Shown here: piece by piece, positions 53,258 to 64,000 of the stretch
How positions within the stretch are numbered: position 1 is the stretch's first letter
Layout of the letters: the number at the start of each line of letters is the position of its first letter
DNA from: Lingula anatina
Taxonomy: Eukaryota; Brachiopoda; Lingulata; Lingulida; Lingulidae
Direction: 5' to 3'
NCBI RefSeq assembly: GCF_001039355.2
Contig: NW_019775440.1
Location: 21,091 to 85,090 of the forward strand
Length of the DNA stretch: 64,000 nucleotides
Made by a program: the position numbers and the translations under genes
Notes under the pieces: model-generated
Databases searched by the model: none
Seen by the model: the letters and a program-made list of their open reading frames with translations, nothing else
What the model was told of the DNA's origin: nothing

Positions 53258-53414
53258 GGGACAGCGCGCTGTGCCGAAGGTTCGCTGTGCCGAGGGTTCA
53301 CTGTGCCGACAAAACCGGAAAATTGGTCTAAAATCGGCTAAGTTTTTCCGGAGCCCCAAAATCAAAGGTTCGCNCCCTCGGCACAGCGAACCTTCGGCAT
53401 AGCGAAGCGCACCC
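53258..53414. mobile_element. 157-bp MITE-like element with 9-bp target duplication
   Basis: The GC-richer insert starts GGGACAGCGCGCTGTGCCGA and ends GCATAGCGAAGCGCACCC. The arms (about 53264-53297 and 53375-53410) are inverted copies carrying a 16-bp internal repeat (ctgtgccga-ggttcg). The 9-bp ACAGCCTTG flanks it directly on both sides (53249-53257 and 53415-53423). A 9-bp duplication with GGG...CCC ends indicates a DNA transposon; this length is typical of Mutator-like elements but does not prove that class. An N at 53374 lies inside the right arm. Confidence 0.8.
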
Positions 53415-55839
53415 ACAGCCTTGTGCCATAATATACCTTAAAAACTAGGAAAACGAGCCACTAGAGACTAGTTAGATAGTATATTTGGAAGCAACCAGCT
53501 GGTGTATTGAAGTGGGTTTGGTGCTGACATTGTTTTGCATTATTCAGTATAAGAGGGAAGCATATTTCCAAGAAAGACAGTGACTATAGAGGTAACTGGA
53601 TTTGTGCAAGACAGAATCACATGCAGTCCAACAGATACCTTGATACTTGCGGTTTGCCTCTTCAATGATAGATCTATATATTTGATGGAGGAACTTATAT
53701 CTACACTGGGTATATGCATCATGTTGTTATAAACATAACTTGCTGCCCAAGACAGTGGTGATGCTTATTTGAAGATCATGATGATAGGTTTTGAATTCAG
53801 TTGGAATTTTTAGTCAGAAATGAATGGATCTGACTAGGACACGTTAATGAAGCAAAGGTTTTGTACAAAGGACAACTCCTTGCAAATCTGGAAATGTTTT
53901 TAGCGTAAGCCATGGCATTTTATCACAGAAAAACCTTTTTCCTGAGCAAATATTGTTTAGTAAATATCTTTCTTGTGGTGCCTTGGCTAGAGAACTAAAA
54001 AGGCTGCCAGAAAATCTGAAATATATGCATATTACATGAATGTCACACATCTGGCACAATAGCAGCTCAACTAACGCAATTCGCGAATCTTGAGTATTCT
54101 CAACCTTATCAACATATGCGACATTTCACACAGGTGGGAGTGGGTTTTTTAGACTGGGACTAATGGCAAAGCTGTTCCTCATGTGATTTCTGCTGCATTA
54201 ACATTATAATATGCTGAGGCATATGTTGCCTGACAGTTGACAAGAAGTAGGAAAGCAGGATTGTTTTGGCACCTCCATATCGTACCCAGCATTGGATAGG
54301 GATCAATAATACTTGCTTGCATGTTGATTTTCATGTAAATTGTTGGATATTCGCTGGATTCGTGGAAAAATTAATTACCCCAAGGGAATGGCAGAGATTC
54401 CTTTTGTGTGTCAGAAGTCAGCAGAATTTTTATTCAGAATTGGAAAAGATTGCAGCTGTGGCTGTGCATGACGCCAGAGATGCTTTGATCAGGAGAAAGA
54501 GCTGTTTTGAGTATTTTATTTTCAATCCACAGATTGTCCTTGTGTGATTTATGGAAAAAGAGACAATAGAACAGTGTTCATTATTTCTGGCTGTTCACTT
54601 GATCCATTTTATTGAGGTGCAGCATTGGTACCTTGGGAGAAAATGCCAGCCCAGGAAATACAGTGAAGGTGCTTTGATATATCTTTATACCTCTACAAGT
54701 AATCTATGTAATAAGACTGCTAATGAGAGACAGAGGCTTCAGTGACTGTCTTTACTTAGATGACTCCATTCTCAGCCCGTACAACATGATCCCCAACCCA
54801 CATCCTAGTCTGAACGGATGAAAGTGAAAGCCAGTTTAATGAGATGTTACAGAGTGTCTCTAATGGTTGGTTACTTGGTGATTTGACTAATAAGACCTGA
54901 TGCATAAGCTGGTCTCAGAAATTGGATTCACTAGTGGAATCCTGCCAGGAAATCTCAAGCTGACCATGCGCTTGATGAAAATTACTTAGAAACCATTTAA
55001 AGGATATCACCAATGGAGGACAGCTAGGTATTTTAATCTGGAAATATAGAGGTGGGAAACTTTCAAGAATTGGCACAGTTTTTGTCAATTTATGCAATAC
55101 ATTATTCAGTAAGGTGAGATACTGAGGTCAGCAAAATCTGATTAATAAAAGGATGTTACTCAGCATCCATTAACAAGGATTTGATTCAGACTTTGCAATG
55201 TGGGTCCATATGATTCTTTACAACTGAAGATGGTCAGAACACTATTATATCTTCAAGGAACTAGTTGACTTTGTCAACAAATTTATACCAGATGTTAAGA
55301 AAGAAGAAAGCACAAGTGATGCATGCCCACCTGTTTGGTGTTCTGTGGTGCTGATGGACAGCCAGCTGTTACTTTTGTCCAGTCACGACTGATGTCCAGC
55401 AATTATCATTATGACCTATGGCTATCAATACTACTGCCCAACAGTAGTCAAAATGAATGCCCAGCCTTGTATGATGTCCAGTGGCTATTAAATCTGATGT
55501 CCAGTTATAGATCTGTATCATACAAGTATAAACACTAGTTTTGTGGCTTAGAGTTTTTGTTTTGTGAAAGACTGTTTTAAAAATATATTAACCAACTTTG
55601 GGTGGATGTTCAGAAGTAACTGCACAGATTGCAAAATCAAAACTGGAAATATGTAGAAAATATTCACAGTGGCAGAAAAGGACCAATGTTACAAGATGGG
55701 TGTTTTTAAATATCAAACTGAAGATAGCATGCATTGATGGCAAGATTTTTTTCAAGATGATTGGCATTTATGAAATAAGTCTTCACATAATTGGGTTAAA
55801 TTCTTCACATATCAAAGACTGAGCTTTTCGCATTTTAAA

Positions 55840-55945
55840 ATGGGAAATTTGAACTGTTCTACCAACAAAGAGGATATATATTATTGTGAATATCATAGCA
55901 GTTCATTTGAAACAAAATCTAGCAAACAGAGACTTAGGAATGCAG
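55840..55945 (+). CDS. Candidate alternative first exon with MGNLNC acylation-type start
   Basis: ATG at 55840 opens 106 nt to AAT GCA G|GTAAGT, a strong donor, phase 1. The 35 residues begin MGNLNCSTNKEDIYYCEY and end SSKQRLRNA. Gly2 with small or polar residues after it and Cys6 fits an N-myristoylation plus palmitoylation signal, as in Src-family and G-alpha N-termini, and the end is basic. Known biology: one dystonin isoform (a3) has an N-terminal myristoylation motif that targets it to the plasma membrane, so a similar exon here supports, without proving, a spectraplakin-like gene. No promoter element was identified. Confidence 0.62.
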
Positions 55946-58909
55946 GTAAGTGAATTAATGATGAAGAGTAGGAGACGAGTTTAAATTAAATATTGTTTGC
56001 CTGTTTATNATTTATCACATATTTTAGAAGAAATATAGTTGCTATGTTTTTATTTTAAAGTCGTCAAGACACAGCCTTTTTATGTATTGGGTTTCAGCAG
56101 CAAAGAGATGTTGATTCATTTTTGGCATTATTTTACTAGGAAAGATTAAGACAGTATTTTATAGAATATTCAAGTCAGAATTTTGTTTAAACTTAAAAAA
56201 AAAAACAGCAATTGTGATTGCCCATTGTTTTCGTATCATTTTTGCCTGGAAAATTGAAAAATTATTATTGTTTTGTGCTGGCTGTTATTTTTTCATCACT
56301 ATATATTGCCCTTCACAAAATTCCATTGTTTGAATAGGGTTCTTCGGTCACCGGGTGATTTGAAATTGTTTATAATTTGAGCAGTTTAACAGCAAATTAA
56401 CACTGCTGTTGGGGCAGTTCACTGGCCCTGGAGGTATTGGTGCCAGACCGTATCTCAACCCTGAGGGCAAAGGGATAATTTAAAAGACTGCACATTAAAT
56501 TTCTATAAAATTATTCAGTGAATTTAAACATAATTACAAGATTAAATGATCACAGGGGTAGGATTTCCCATTGAAGTGGACATTTTCCCAGGCTTGTGTT
56601 ATGGCTAGAGGCAAGGAATGGGGCTCATTGTATGTACAATCAGATGGAAGTGGAGAGTGAGATCCCAGGCTCTCTCGTCTCTCTGGCTTATGTAACCCTG
56701 CTGGAATATGGAAGGTGATTTAAAATGATTTCTTAAGCATGTTATAATGAAAATTAAATTATTCCCATATTTATTATCCTTTTGAATGTGTGTGTGATTG
56801 GTTTTAAGGATGCAAAAGATATATTCACCATTTTACAAATGTTGAATATTTTATTTTTGTTTTGCGAATCACATTAATCTTATTATGATAATCATTTATA
56901 ATGATGTATAATTATAATTTGAAAAGCTGAGTGATGCAGTTTGAAAATCTTAAGTAATTTCCATACCATGCTTTGTTTAAACGCAACACTTCAAAGTAAA
57001 CTCGTTAACATGTTAAACAGAGCTGTTAATGAATTAAGCCTGTAATTTTCTGGTGACTTCAGACAAATGGGGGGAGGGGAGACATACACCAAGTCCCCTT
57101 TCACTCCTTTACTCTGCCATACTGTCGCACATTAGACCACTAAGGGAAGTGGGTGACAAAGGGGTGTATGGGGAGTCAGCAAATATTTTGTTGACTTTTG
57201 GGCTCTGGGGACAACCCCCCACCAATACCTAGTCAGGTGTTTAAGCCCCTTGTGGTATTACACTATTGCCGGCCAGAGATTTTCTGACCAGCGGGTGACC
57301 TTTGTCCACTTGATGGATTATCCTAAAGTTTATACTGCGTGATTTGTGGCCAAGAAAAAAGAAACAACATTGATATTGTATTTATTTGATTTGTTTAAAT
57401 TGTCCTGTGCTTGTCCAGATTATCCTATACTGTTTACTCTTGTCTAGAAATTATTTCAAGGACATGCCAAAAATGAAACCACTGGGTCACTTGATACTCC
57501 AGCCATCAGGCTGGTGATCAACTGACCACTGGTGACTAAAAGATTATTTCATTACCTCTGGGGATTAACTCAGCAGAAAGGTCTTGGGTCATTTAATCTC
57601 TTAATTGGCACTTTGCAATGTGTGATCAGTTAACTGGACATGAAACAGGTCAGAGTTTCAGACTGCAGTGGAGTTTTTGACACTCACTGTAGATAACCCA
57701 CAGCACTGCCCCAAGTGTGCCTGATCTGGTGGTGTAAGCCTCCTCTGTATCTGGCTGTGTGTCCTTACAATCTGATATCATCACTGAAGTTATGGTGATG
57801 GTTTGAAAGGGCTTTCAGACGTTTGGATTCTGCGGACTTGGGCATAGTTTGGAACAATGTCCAAAGGCATGTGATATTTCAGAGAGGACAGAATATTCCT
57901 GCAGTATTTAAACTCTAAGCCAGATGCTGAAAAGATCTATAGAGTATTAGCAAGGTGAGTTTTACTGTGAACATGTCATAGTATCAGACTGATAGTCAGA
58001 AGAATGATCATGGTGGATAAAGCAATTTGCAGTTAGGAGCAGGAACATCACCAGGTTCTGATACAGTTACCAGTTACAGTAACCACCAAAAGTGAAAGTT
58101 ACCACAAGTTTCAATATTTGCTCAAATGTGTCTGTGGGAAATGTGTCTTTCCTGGTGAGGAATTTTTGAGATCACTAAAGTTCAATGACATGGAAAAGTG
58201 TTGTGTTCCATACTTACAGTTGGCACACTAATGTGTTGCATGATAAATCCAATTTTGATGAATTTTATTGCGAATGAATTTGTTTCATGTGTCCCCTCCT
58301 TGTGCTACATCTTAAAGTGCATGTTAAATGCATGTTTATAGATATTTAATGTCATCTTAATGTCAGGCATGTCTGGTATCCCTGTGTTGGAGTAGAACAG
58401 TAGATTTGTGGAAGACATCTGAGTAAACTTGACTGCCCCAGATGGGCCCATGGTATGTTTCAAAGTATCAGAATGAATTAAGCCACGGATAATGCCCAGA
58501 ATCTCTCAAGCTTTCATAATTTTTAGGTCAAGTGCGTATCAGTTTTTAGTTACTCTGAAATTGTATACAATGAACTTTCTGTTTAATAAACAAATAACAA
58601 AAAAAAAAAAAGAAAGGCAGTTAAGAATCAAAATTTGCCTTAACATGGCACTGCCTTAAATAGCTATAAGGAATCTCAAGTGCAGAGAAATGCCGTCCTT
58701 ATTCATGCTGTTATAGGATACTTTGAAGATGCTACTCACTTCTCTTCCAATGCTTTGATGATGGCCTTCAAGTGCATAGCAATTCCTTGCTATTATGGAC
58801 AAACATTTGTATGCTGTCATGTCTGGTTCCTGGGCATTTTCTATTTCCTTTCAAAATGACAAATGACTAAGGAATACATGATTAACATGGAAAAGTATGT
58901 GAGGGCAGA

Positions 58910-58910
<1 letters not shown>

Positions 58911-58942
<32 letters not shown>
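58911..58942. repeat. (GT)n microsatellite
   Basis: About 16 GT units; a second run of 10 units lies at 59061-59080. Confidence 0.95.
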
Positions 58943-58944
<2 letters not shown>

Positions 58945-59203
58945 AGCATTTATTTGTTTGTTTGCATGTATTAGTGCATGTTGAAAAGTTTGAAAAATTT
59001 AACATTGAGTTTGTAGCTATTTACCACAAATGCCTATTTACCAACAAATGCATCCATGAATGTGTGTGTGTGTGTGTGTGCATGATAGTATTGATATATG
59101 ATGTCATTCCAATCACTCCTTGTTCTCCCACAAGTCTTCCTTGAAAAAATTCAACAAATTGATCCACAACAAAAGTAAAATTATTAAGGAGGCAGCTCTC
59201 TAT

Positions 59204-59219
59204 CCCCCCCCCCCCCCCC
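59204..59219. repeat. C homopolymer, 16 bp
   Basis: A single-base run in intronic DNA. Confidence 0.93.
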
Positions 59220-61317
59220 TCTGCCTCTTCTTATTTCTTGTTCTCTCTTCTTCATCTTACAAATTAAACTAACAGATGTTAACATCAAAAGGAATGTCAG
59301 AGAAAAGTGATGTGGACATCAAAGGACTGGCTTGCTAATTCATTTCCACTGACCAGGCCCCTGGTCAGTCCAAATGATATGGCCCACTTGTTGACCAGAG
59401 CATATATTCATTTGCCATGGGTTGTCTTGGTACAGATTCTAGGGGAGTATTTACCCTAAGGTTTTAGAGCGGATATGGATGTGTTCCCGTAACTGGAGCT
59501 CTTGGTCTGTGGTGTTGATTCATTTCTATTGTGTAAATGAAGCTCATTTTTAATGCTTTAAGAAAGATATCATAGGGCTCATTCCCATTGAAACTAATTT
59601 TCTATGTAGATCAATCTGACTCCATGAGGACATTGGCTGAATGCAATCAGATGAACATGCTTCCTCTTGTCTCCAACATATTTGTACAATCACCATTTTT
59701 TTCTGTTTTCCACTCAATGTATAAGTGCTATTTTGACAGTAGGCTATGGCCTAATTATATATGTTTATGGCTATGACATTGTAATAACTGTATAAAAGAA
59801 ATATTTTAACATTAGATTTAATATTCAACACTATTAAGAATAACTGACAAACAACTGTCAACAAAGAGTATGGAGTTAATAGGACAAACAGGGACCCAAC
59901 AACAGGTACAAGGAAAACAAATATTTTCATATTAAATTTTATGAGTTTTAATCCAATCAGTTACTGACCTGTTTTCTGGAAATGGCACTAACAATGACAT
60001 AAAAATGCCACAAGGAATGTAATATGAGATCCAGTGTATCATGATCAGAGCCACAGAGACTGCTGATTAAAATCCAGTACCATAGCACTCTCCAGTCCCC
60101 AGCCAGCAATGTCAAAGAGGGGGTTCTTTTTCTGAAAATGTGGACTATTTACCATGAAACCTCTATTTGTAAACCAAGATCAAATTTTACCCAAAGTGGA
60201 GCTTTTTCTGTCAAAAAGGGTGGTTCCCAACCCCCTTGGTTCCCCAGAACTACCCCTGGCTACTCTTTGTGTTAAGAAACACATCTTTTTTTTTTGCAAA
60301 GAAAAAGAAAGAAGGCAGAAATTTTCCGAAATTTGGGGTGAAAATGCTTGATTGCGTTACCCTGTACTGGAGTGTCATTGTGTTGAATGGTTATAAAGAG
60401 TATAGGGGATGGGTGCAAAGGGGGGCCAGTCCATCTGCTTTCAAATGTTGGGACCCAGGTGCTTTTTGTAAAAGTTAATTTTTTGGGAGGAGGAAAAAAG
60501 GATTTGAGGATGGTTTAATAACTGTGAAACTCACTATAATTTATTGAACCTAGACAGACAAAAGCTGTCAGTAAATTCTGTGAAGAAAATTTCCCAGAAT
60601 CTGTTAAGATGAATCGTTGGTGATCATAAAAGGTGATGTATTTTAATGTGAATATCATTTTGGATAAGCTTTATCTTTAAACTTGTAATGTAAGTATCTT
60701 GTAGTAGAAATTCCTAAGGACTATTTGAAATGCCGATAATGCAGACAATGTATACACTTGTGGCCTTTGAGGGTAATCTTTCAGTTTAGTTAACAAGTGA
60801 AAACACAGGGTTCTCACTAGAAACCAATTATTTTCAGTTAAGAATGGAATCTAAGTGGTCGACAGGATAGGCTGACTGATATAATTGGGGCGGGAATAGA
60901 AAGTCGCACAATCAGAACATAAATATTTCCATTCTTTTTAGCCTCATTTCCGTCACTTCCAATGTTGACATTGTATCTTTTGTGGCTTTGATGTCAAGGG
61001 CCGTGTGCGATCAGGGCTCAAGTTGTGGTTAGGAAGCGGAACTGTGCTTCTAAAAGGCTTGTGTCTTCTGGTGTAGGAGTCCTAGTTATTTAAGTCCTGT
61101 TCAAATGTCCTTCAGCTTAAACTGCAATAATTTTGAATATGGTTATCAGACAACTTGAGCAGTTTATAGTATAAAAAGGACTTAGGGTGCCTTTACATAA
61201 AAGTTGGATCCTCTTGCCTTAAGACAACTCTTCTCTGAGCACTCTCCACTTTAAGCTCATCACAGACATCCGATGTAGATTCTGGAAATTAACGATGTTA
61301 GTTCAGCAGCAGTGGTT

Positions 61318-61359
61318 TAAACTATGATTGGATCCAAGTAAACTATGATCGGATCCAAG
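61318..61359. repeat. 21-bp tandem duplication
   Basis: taaactatgattggatccaa plus g is repeated once with a single T/C change. Confidence 0.92.
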
Positions 61360-62414
61360 TTGAACCTGGTGGGAGTGCAGCTGAATGGCTGAAGTCTCCA
61401 GCTGAGTTGAGGATTTATTGAAAAAAAATATGGTTACACCATTGGTACTGGTACCAAGGATGTGCATCATTGGTCCTTTTGATATCGAAGAAAACTTGAT
61501 ATCAGGAGAGGATTACAAAGTTTGTTTTTAATTTTATCGCAGGAAGAGGGGAAGGTCCTTCTCAAAATTCTTGTTTACATCTCGTTTTGATTGAGCAGCT
61601 TCCGATTTGAAAGAGCCTTGGTCAACTGAGATAGTTTTGAACACTGTGTGTGTTACCAGAGTTAAGGACTTGTAAATGTGCTATTCATTCATGCCTTTAA
61701 GTCAACAGAGTCAGTGACTATGGCCCTGTGTATTCAGGTAATGCACACTATTCACTGCAAGCCTCTGGAATGCGCCCTGTAAAGCCCTGTTTATATTGGC
61801 AGGCCATGCTGATCTGTAGACAGGTGAACTTGCCATACCTGAGCATTTTACACACAGGGTGATGACTGCTAGGGTTAGGAAAAGGAATAATACAGCTTGG
61901 GTCTGTGACATTTGACACTTAGGATAGCTACGGTAGTGTTTGACATTGAGGTGACACGGAACATTGACCTGTCTGTTGTGACATCACTGTGACACAAGAG
62001 GTTTGGATCGGTGACACGGATTTATTGAACAGGAAGCTGGAGGCCACTGGGGCTACATGCTTGTAGAAGGCTAATATGCCTTATGTTGCAAACAGGTTGT
62101 TATGAGAGGAAATCGGGAGAAAAAGCTACAGTTGATACAGGTTGCAACCCATTCTGATTGGGAAACTGGAGATAAGGCTAGGAACTCTTAACTCATGAAT
62201 GAACAGTAAGTGGAGACTACAGACTCATCGCGCTGGACATTGAAGTGGGGATAAAAACCCCGGTGGATACAGAGGATTCAGTGACTCTTGAAATCTGATG
62301 GTGAAGGAGTGTTCCTGGCACGGTACATTAAGTCTTTGGCTGGACATAGGAAACTTCTACTGACTTGAATTAATATTTACTTTGTGTTGCATTTTTGCGG
62401 AATTTGCCATTGGC

Positions 62415-62500
62415 TTTTTCAATAGTGAACAGTAAATAGAGGCTTGTATATAGGGAATTTTCAATGATGAGCAGTAAATTGAGACTTGTGTAGGTAACTA
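62415..62500. repeat. Diverged tandem pair, about 43-bp period
   Basis: ttttcaatagtgaacagtaa recurs as ttttcaatgatgagcagtaa, each followed by a related gaggcttgt/gagacttgt block. Confidence 0.65.
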
Positions 62501-63297
62501 GTAGTGTTCACAGTAGAGTGGATCTATTGAGAGGAAATGATGAAAGAGGAGCAAATTTGTATGACATGTACAGTTCACCTGCAGCTAGACGATATAAACT
62601 GCATATATAAATCCTGACGACTGCAGCAACTGGCCCTAAAACAAGTAATATATTTATGGAGACATTTGATCCACATACCTACAGGTCACTTATGTATGCA
62701 GATGAATGATGAGAGAAACTTGTAAGTGCAGACAGGTGATCATCGGTGCATTCTTACCACGTAGGAGAGATATCCCTAAGCTTACCATATGATATAAACT
62801 GTGTGTCAAAAAAAGGAGGGATTTTACTTACAGATTCCAGAGAGAGATTTGGGGATGAATTTGAGGCATTTTGTTGTTGTAAGACAAACAGAGGTTTAAG
62901 GAAAAATCCGAACCCTGGCAAACCTGTAATCCTGAGAAGATTTCACATTTAATCCGGCATCTTCTCTAATCTGGCAGAATACCTGGGATTTGCTTGTTTA
63001 GTCATGATGGCACTGTTTGTTTACTGGTTGAGAGACAGTCCTCACTGACCACTATAGATGACCAGAAGCCCATACCGATGACCAGCTATCTGGACTTCTA
63101 GACAAAAGGAAGCCACCTGAAGTCTTCATTGTATTACAATACCCAATGATAGGGAATATTATAAGATAGAACCTTGGAGAGTTTGTATTGGAATGTTGGC
63201 TAAACTTCGTAGGGTTTACCTGGATTTCTGTAATATTGGTGGCCTACATAGATAGAGCTGTATGTGTATATATTCATGTATATATATGCATAGTAAC

Positions 63298-63340
63298 ATG
63301 GATGCAGCAGGATTGGCAAAGATCTTGGGATTCTCTTCAG
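63298..63340 (+). CDS. Candidate short alternative first exon, 14 codons, phase 1
   Basis: ATG at 63298 opens 43 nt, MDAAGLAKILGFSS plus G, to CAG|GTAAAT. The phase and terminal G match the exons at 32494, 43044 and 55840. Very short alternative N-termini are known in plectin and dystrophin. With only 14 codons, chance is a real possibility; support comes from the phase match, the donor and the position in the series. Upstream is a short TATATATG-rich stretch (about 63260-63290) that could contain a TATA-like element, but this is weak. Confidence 0.42.
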
Positions 63341-64000
63341 GTAAATAAAGGCTAATTCTATAGGCTTTACAACTTCACCAATTTACATATAGTTATTACA
63401 GTTTATTTATCAGCTTGTGCTCCTTTGCTTTTTCCATGAGATTTCCTCATGAGCAGGTTATTTTTTGTGACAAATAGATTTTTAATCATGATCTCAATTT
63501 AGAATTATAATCAACATAATCTTAGTCAAGAATGCTTAATTGCTAAAAGATTTTTGTCTTTGTTTTTGTCCAAATATGCAAAGGGTCATAAGGAATACTT
63601 TGTGAAAAGTACACCACGAGAAACATTCATGCTTTACCCAGGATGTCATATTTGTTGAGGGAATACCAAGTAAGGTTAGGTTATTGGTTTCACCTGATGT
63701 ATACAGTTTGACATGGTAACAATGGCCCCTCCTTCAAAAATGGGTGTCATCATGTAAAGTCAATAACCGTAGCAGTAGGAGTCGAGGTATACTAGGCATA
63801 TGTCCTTAGGGTGCATTCCGAGAGATTTAGATCGATCCAGAGATTTAGATTTAGATCGACCTAACTCCCTTGGGGTTCACGTTAAATTGCAGTTAGCCGA
63901 GCGCGCACCATAGTTAATTACCCCCTTACAGCTTTTAGTAGGCGGGACAGACGCTTTAAGCTGGCTAAGCTGACAGTAATCTAGTGAGACTCCCCACAAG
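63341..64000 (+). other. Start of next intron; possible cut transposon end
   Basis: No coding sequence was seen. From 63809 the sequence becomes less AT-rich and starts GGGTGCATTCCGAGAG after TTA (63806-63808), as a PIF/Harbinger-type terminal repeat next to a 3-bp target site might. The other end is outside the window. Confidence 0.3.

Larger units (their letters stand above)
43198..55839 (+). other. Intronic DNA (12.6 kb)
   Basis: Holds a GA repeat (46326-46350), a CT repeat (47904-47928), an AAT-rich tract near 48463-48483, a 250-bp CA-rich array (49933-50180), a MITE-like element with 9-bp target duplications (53258-53414) and regions rich in TGGACA/TGACCA words (about 52450-52660 and 55320-55520). 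A 141-codon ATG frame at 47955-48380 is low-complexity and hydrophobic and is not accepted as a gene. An open frame at 54266-54547 lacks an ATG start and splice sites. Confidence 0.5.
55946..63297 (+). other. Intronic DNA (7.4 kb)
   Basis: Contains GT repeats (58911-58942, 59061-59080), a C run (59204-59219), a 21-bp tandem pair (61318-61359), a diverged tandem pair (62415-62500) and GACC/GACA-word clusters (57230-57660, 61900-62030). A strong donor-like GCAAG|GTGAGT near 57955 follows a 50-nt open stretch of incompatible phase. An N lies at 56009. No exon was accepted. Confidence 0.5.

Noticed and set aside
54266-54547. 93-codon frame
   Set aside because: It starts at TTG, has no acceptor or donor in a usable place and shows no recognisable motif.

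Overview
This window looks like animal nuclear DNA, probably from an invertebrate bilaterian; a mollusc or another lophotrochozoan is possible, but no marker proves it. It is AT-rich and microsatellite-rich, with GT-AG introns of many kilobases, short coding exons and small inverted-repeat transposons. Nothing bacterial, viral or CRISPR-like was seen. About 95% of the window is intron or intergenic DNA, and everything that reads as coding lies on the + strand.

All supportable coding pieces fit one gene model, held together by intron phase. A long isoform enters from upstream: a 64-codon exon (1952-2143), perhaps a 24-nt microexon (4668-4691), a 691-codon disordered exon (9853-11925) and a 52-codon exon (12329-12484), all phase 0. 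Candidate alternative first exons that also end in phase 0 follow at 15664/15847-15921, 19861-19992, 22272-22349 and 26484-26561. All could feed the 37-nt exon at 32494-32530, which starts in phase 0 and ends in phase 1. After it come only candidate first exons ending in phase 1 with a terminal G: 43044-43197, 55840-55945 and 63298-63340. The shared acceptor exon must lie beyond 64000. The candidate N-termini differ in kind: disordered with FPPPP and 14-3-3-type motifs, hydrophobic and possibly membrane-spanning, Arg/Ser-rich basic, acylation-type (MGNLNC) and very short.

Many alternative promoters joining a common phase-1 exon across a very large 5' region is the layout of the spectraplakin/plectin/dystrophin class of actin-binding cytolinkers. 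A dystonin/MACF1-like spectraplakin is my best guess, but it is inference only: no calponin-homology domain is visible here.

The main structural event is a direct duplication of about 4.2 kb (20642-24856 and 24857-29125). It copies one candidate first exon with only synonymous changes. A single N sits exactly at the junction, so two heterozygous haplotypes placed in tandem by the assembler is a serious alternative. Three short inverted-repeat elements were resolved: one PIF/Harbinger-like with TAA target duplications, one about 157 bp with a 9-bp duplication, and one 170-bp near-perfect inverted repeat. A fourth may be cut by the window end. The rest is intronic DNA with simple repeats and degenerate tandem repeats.
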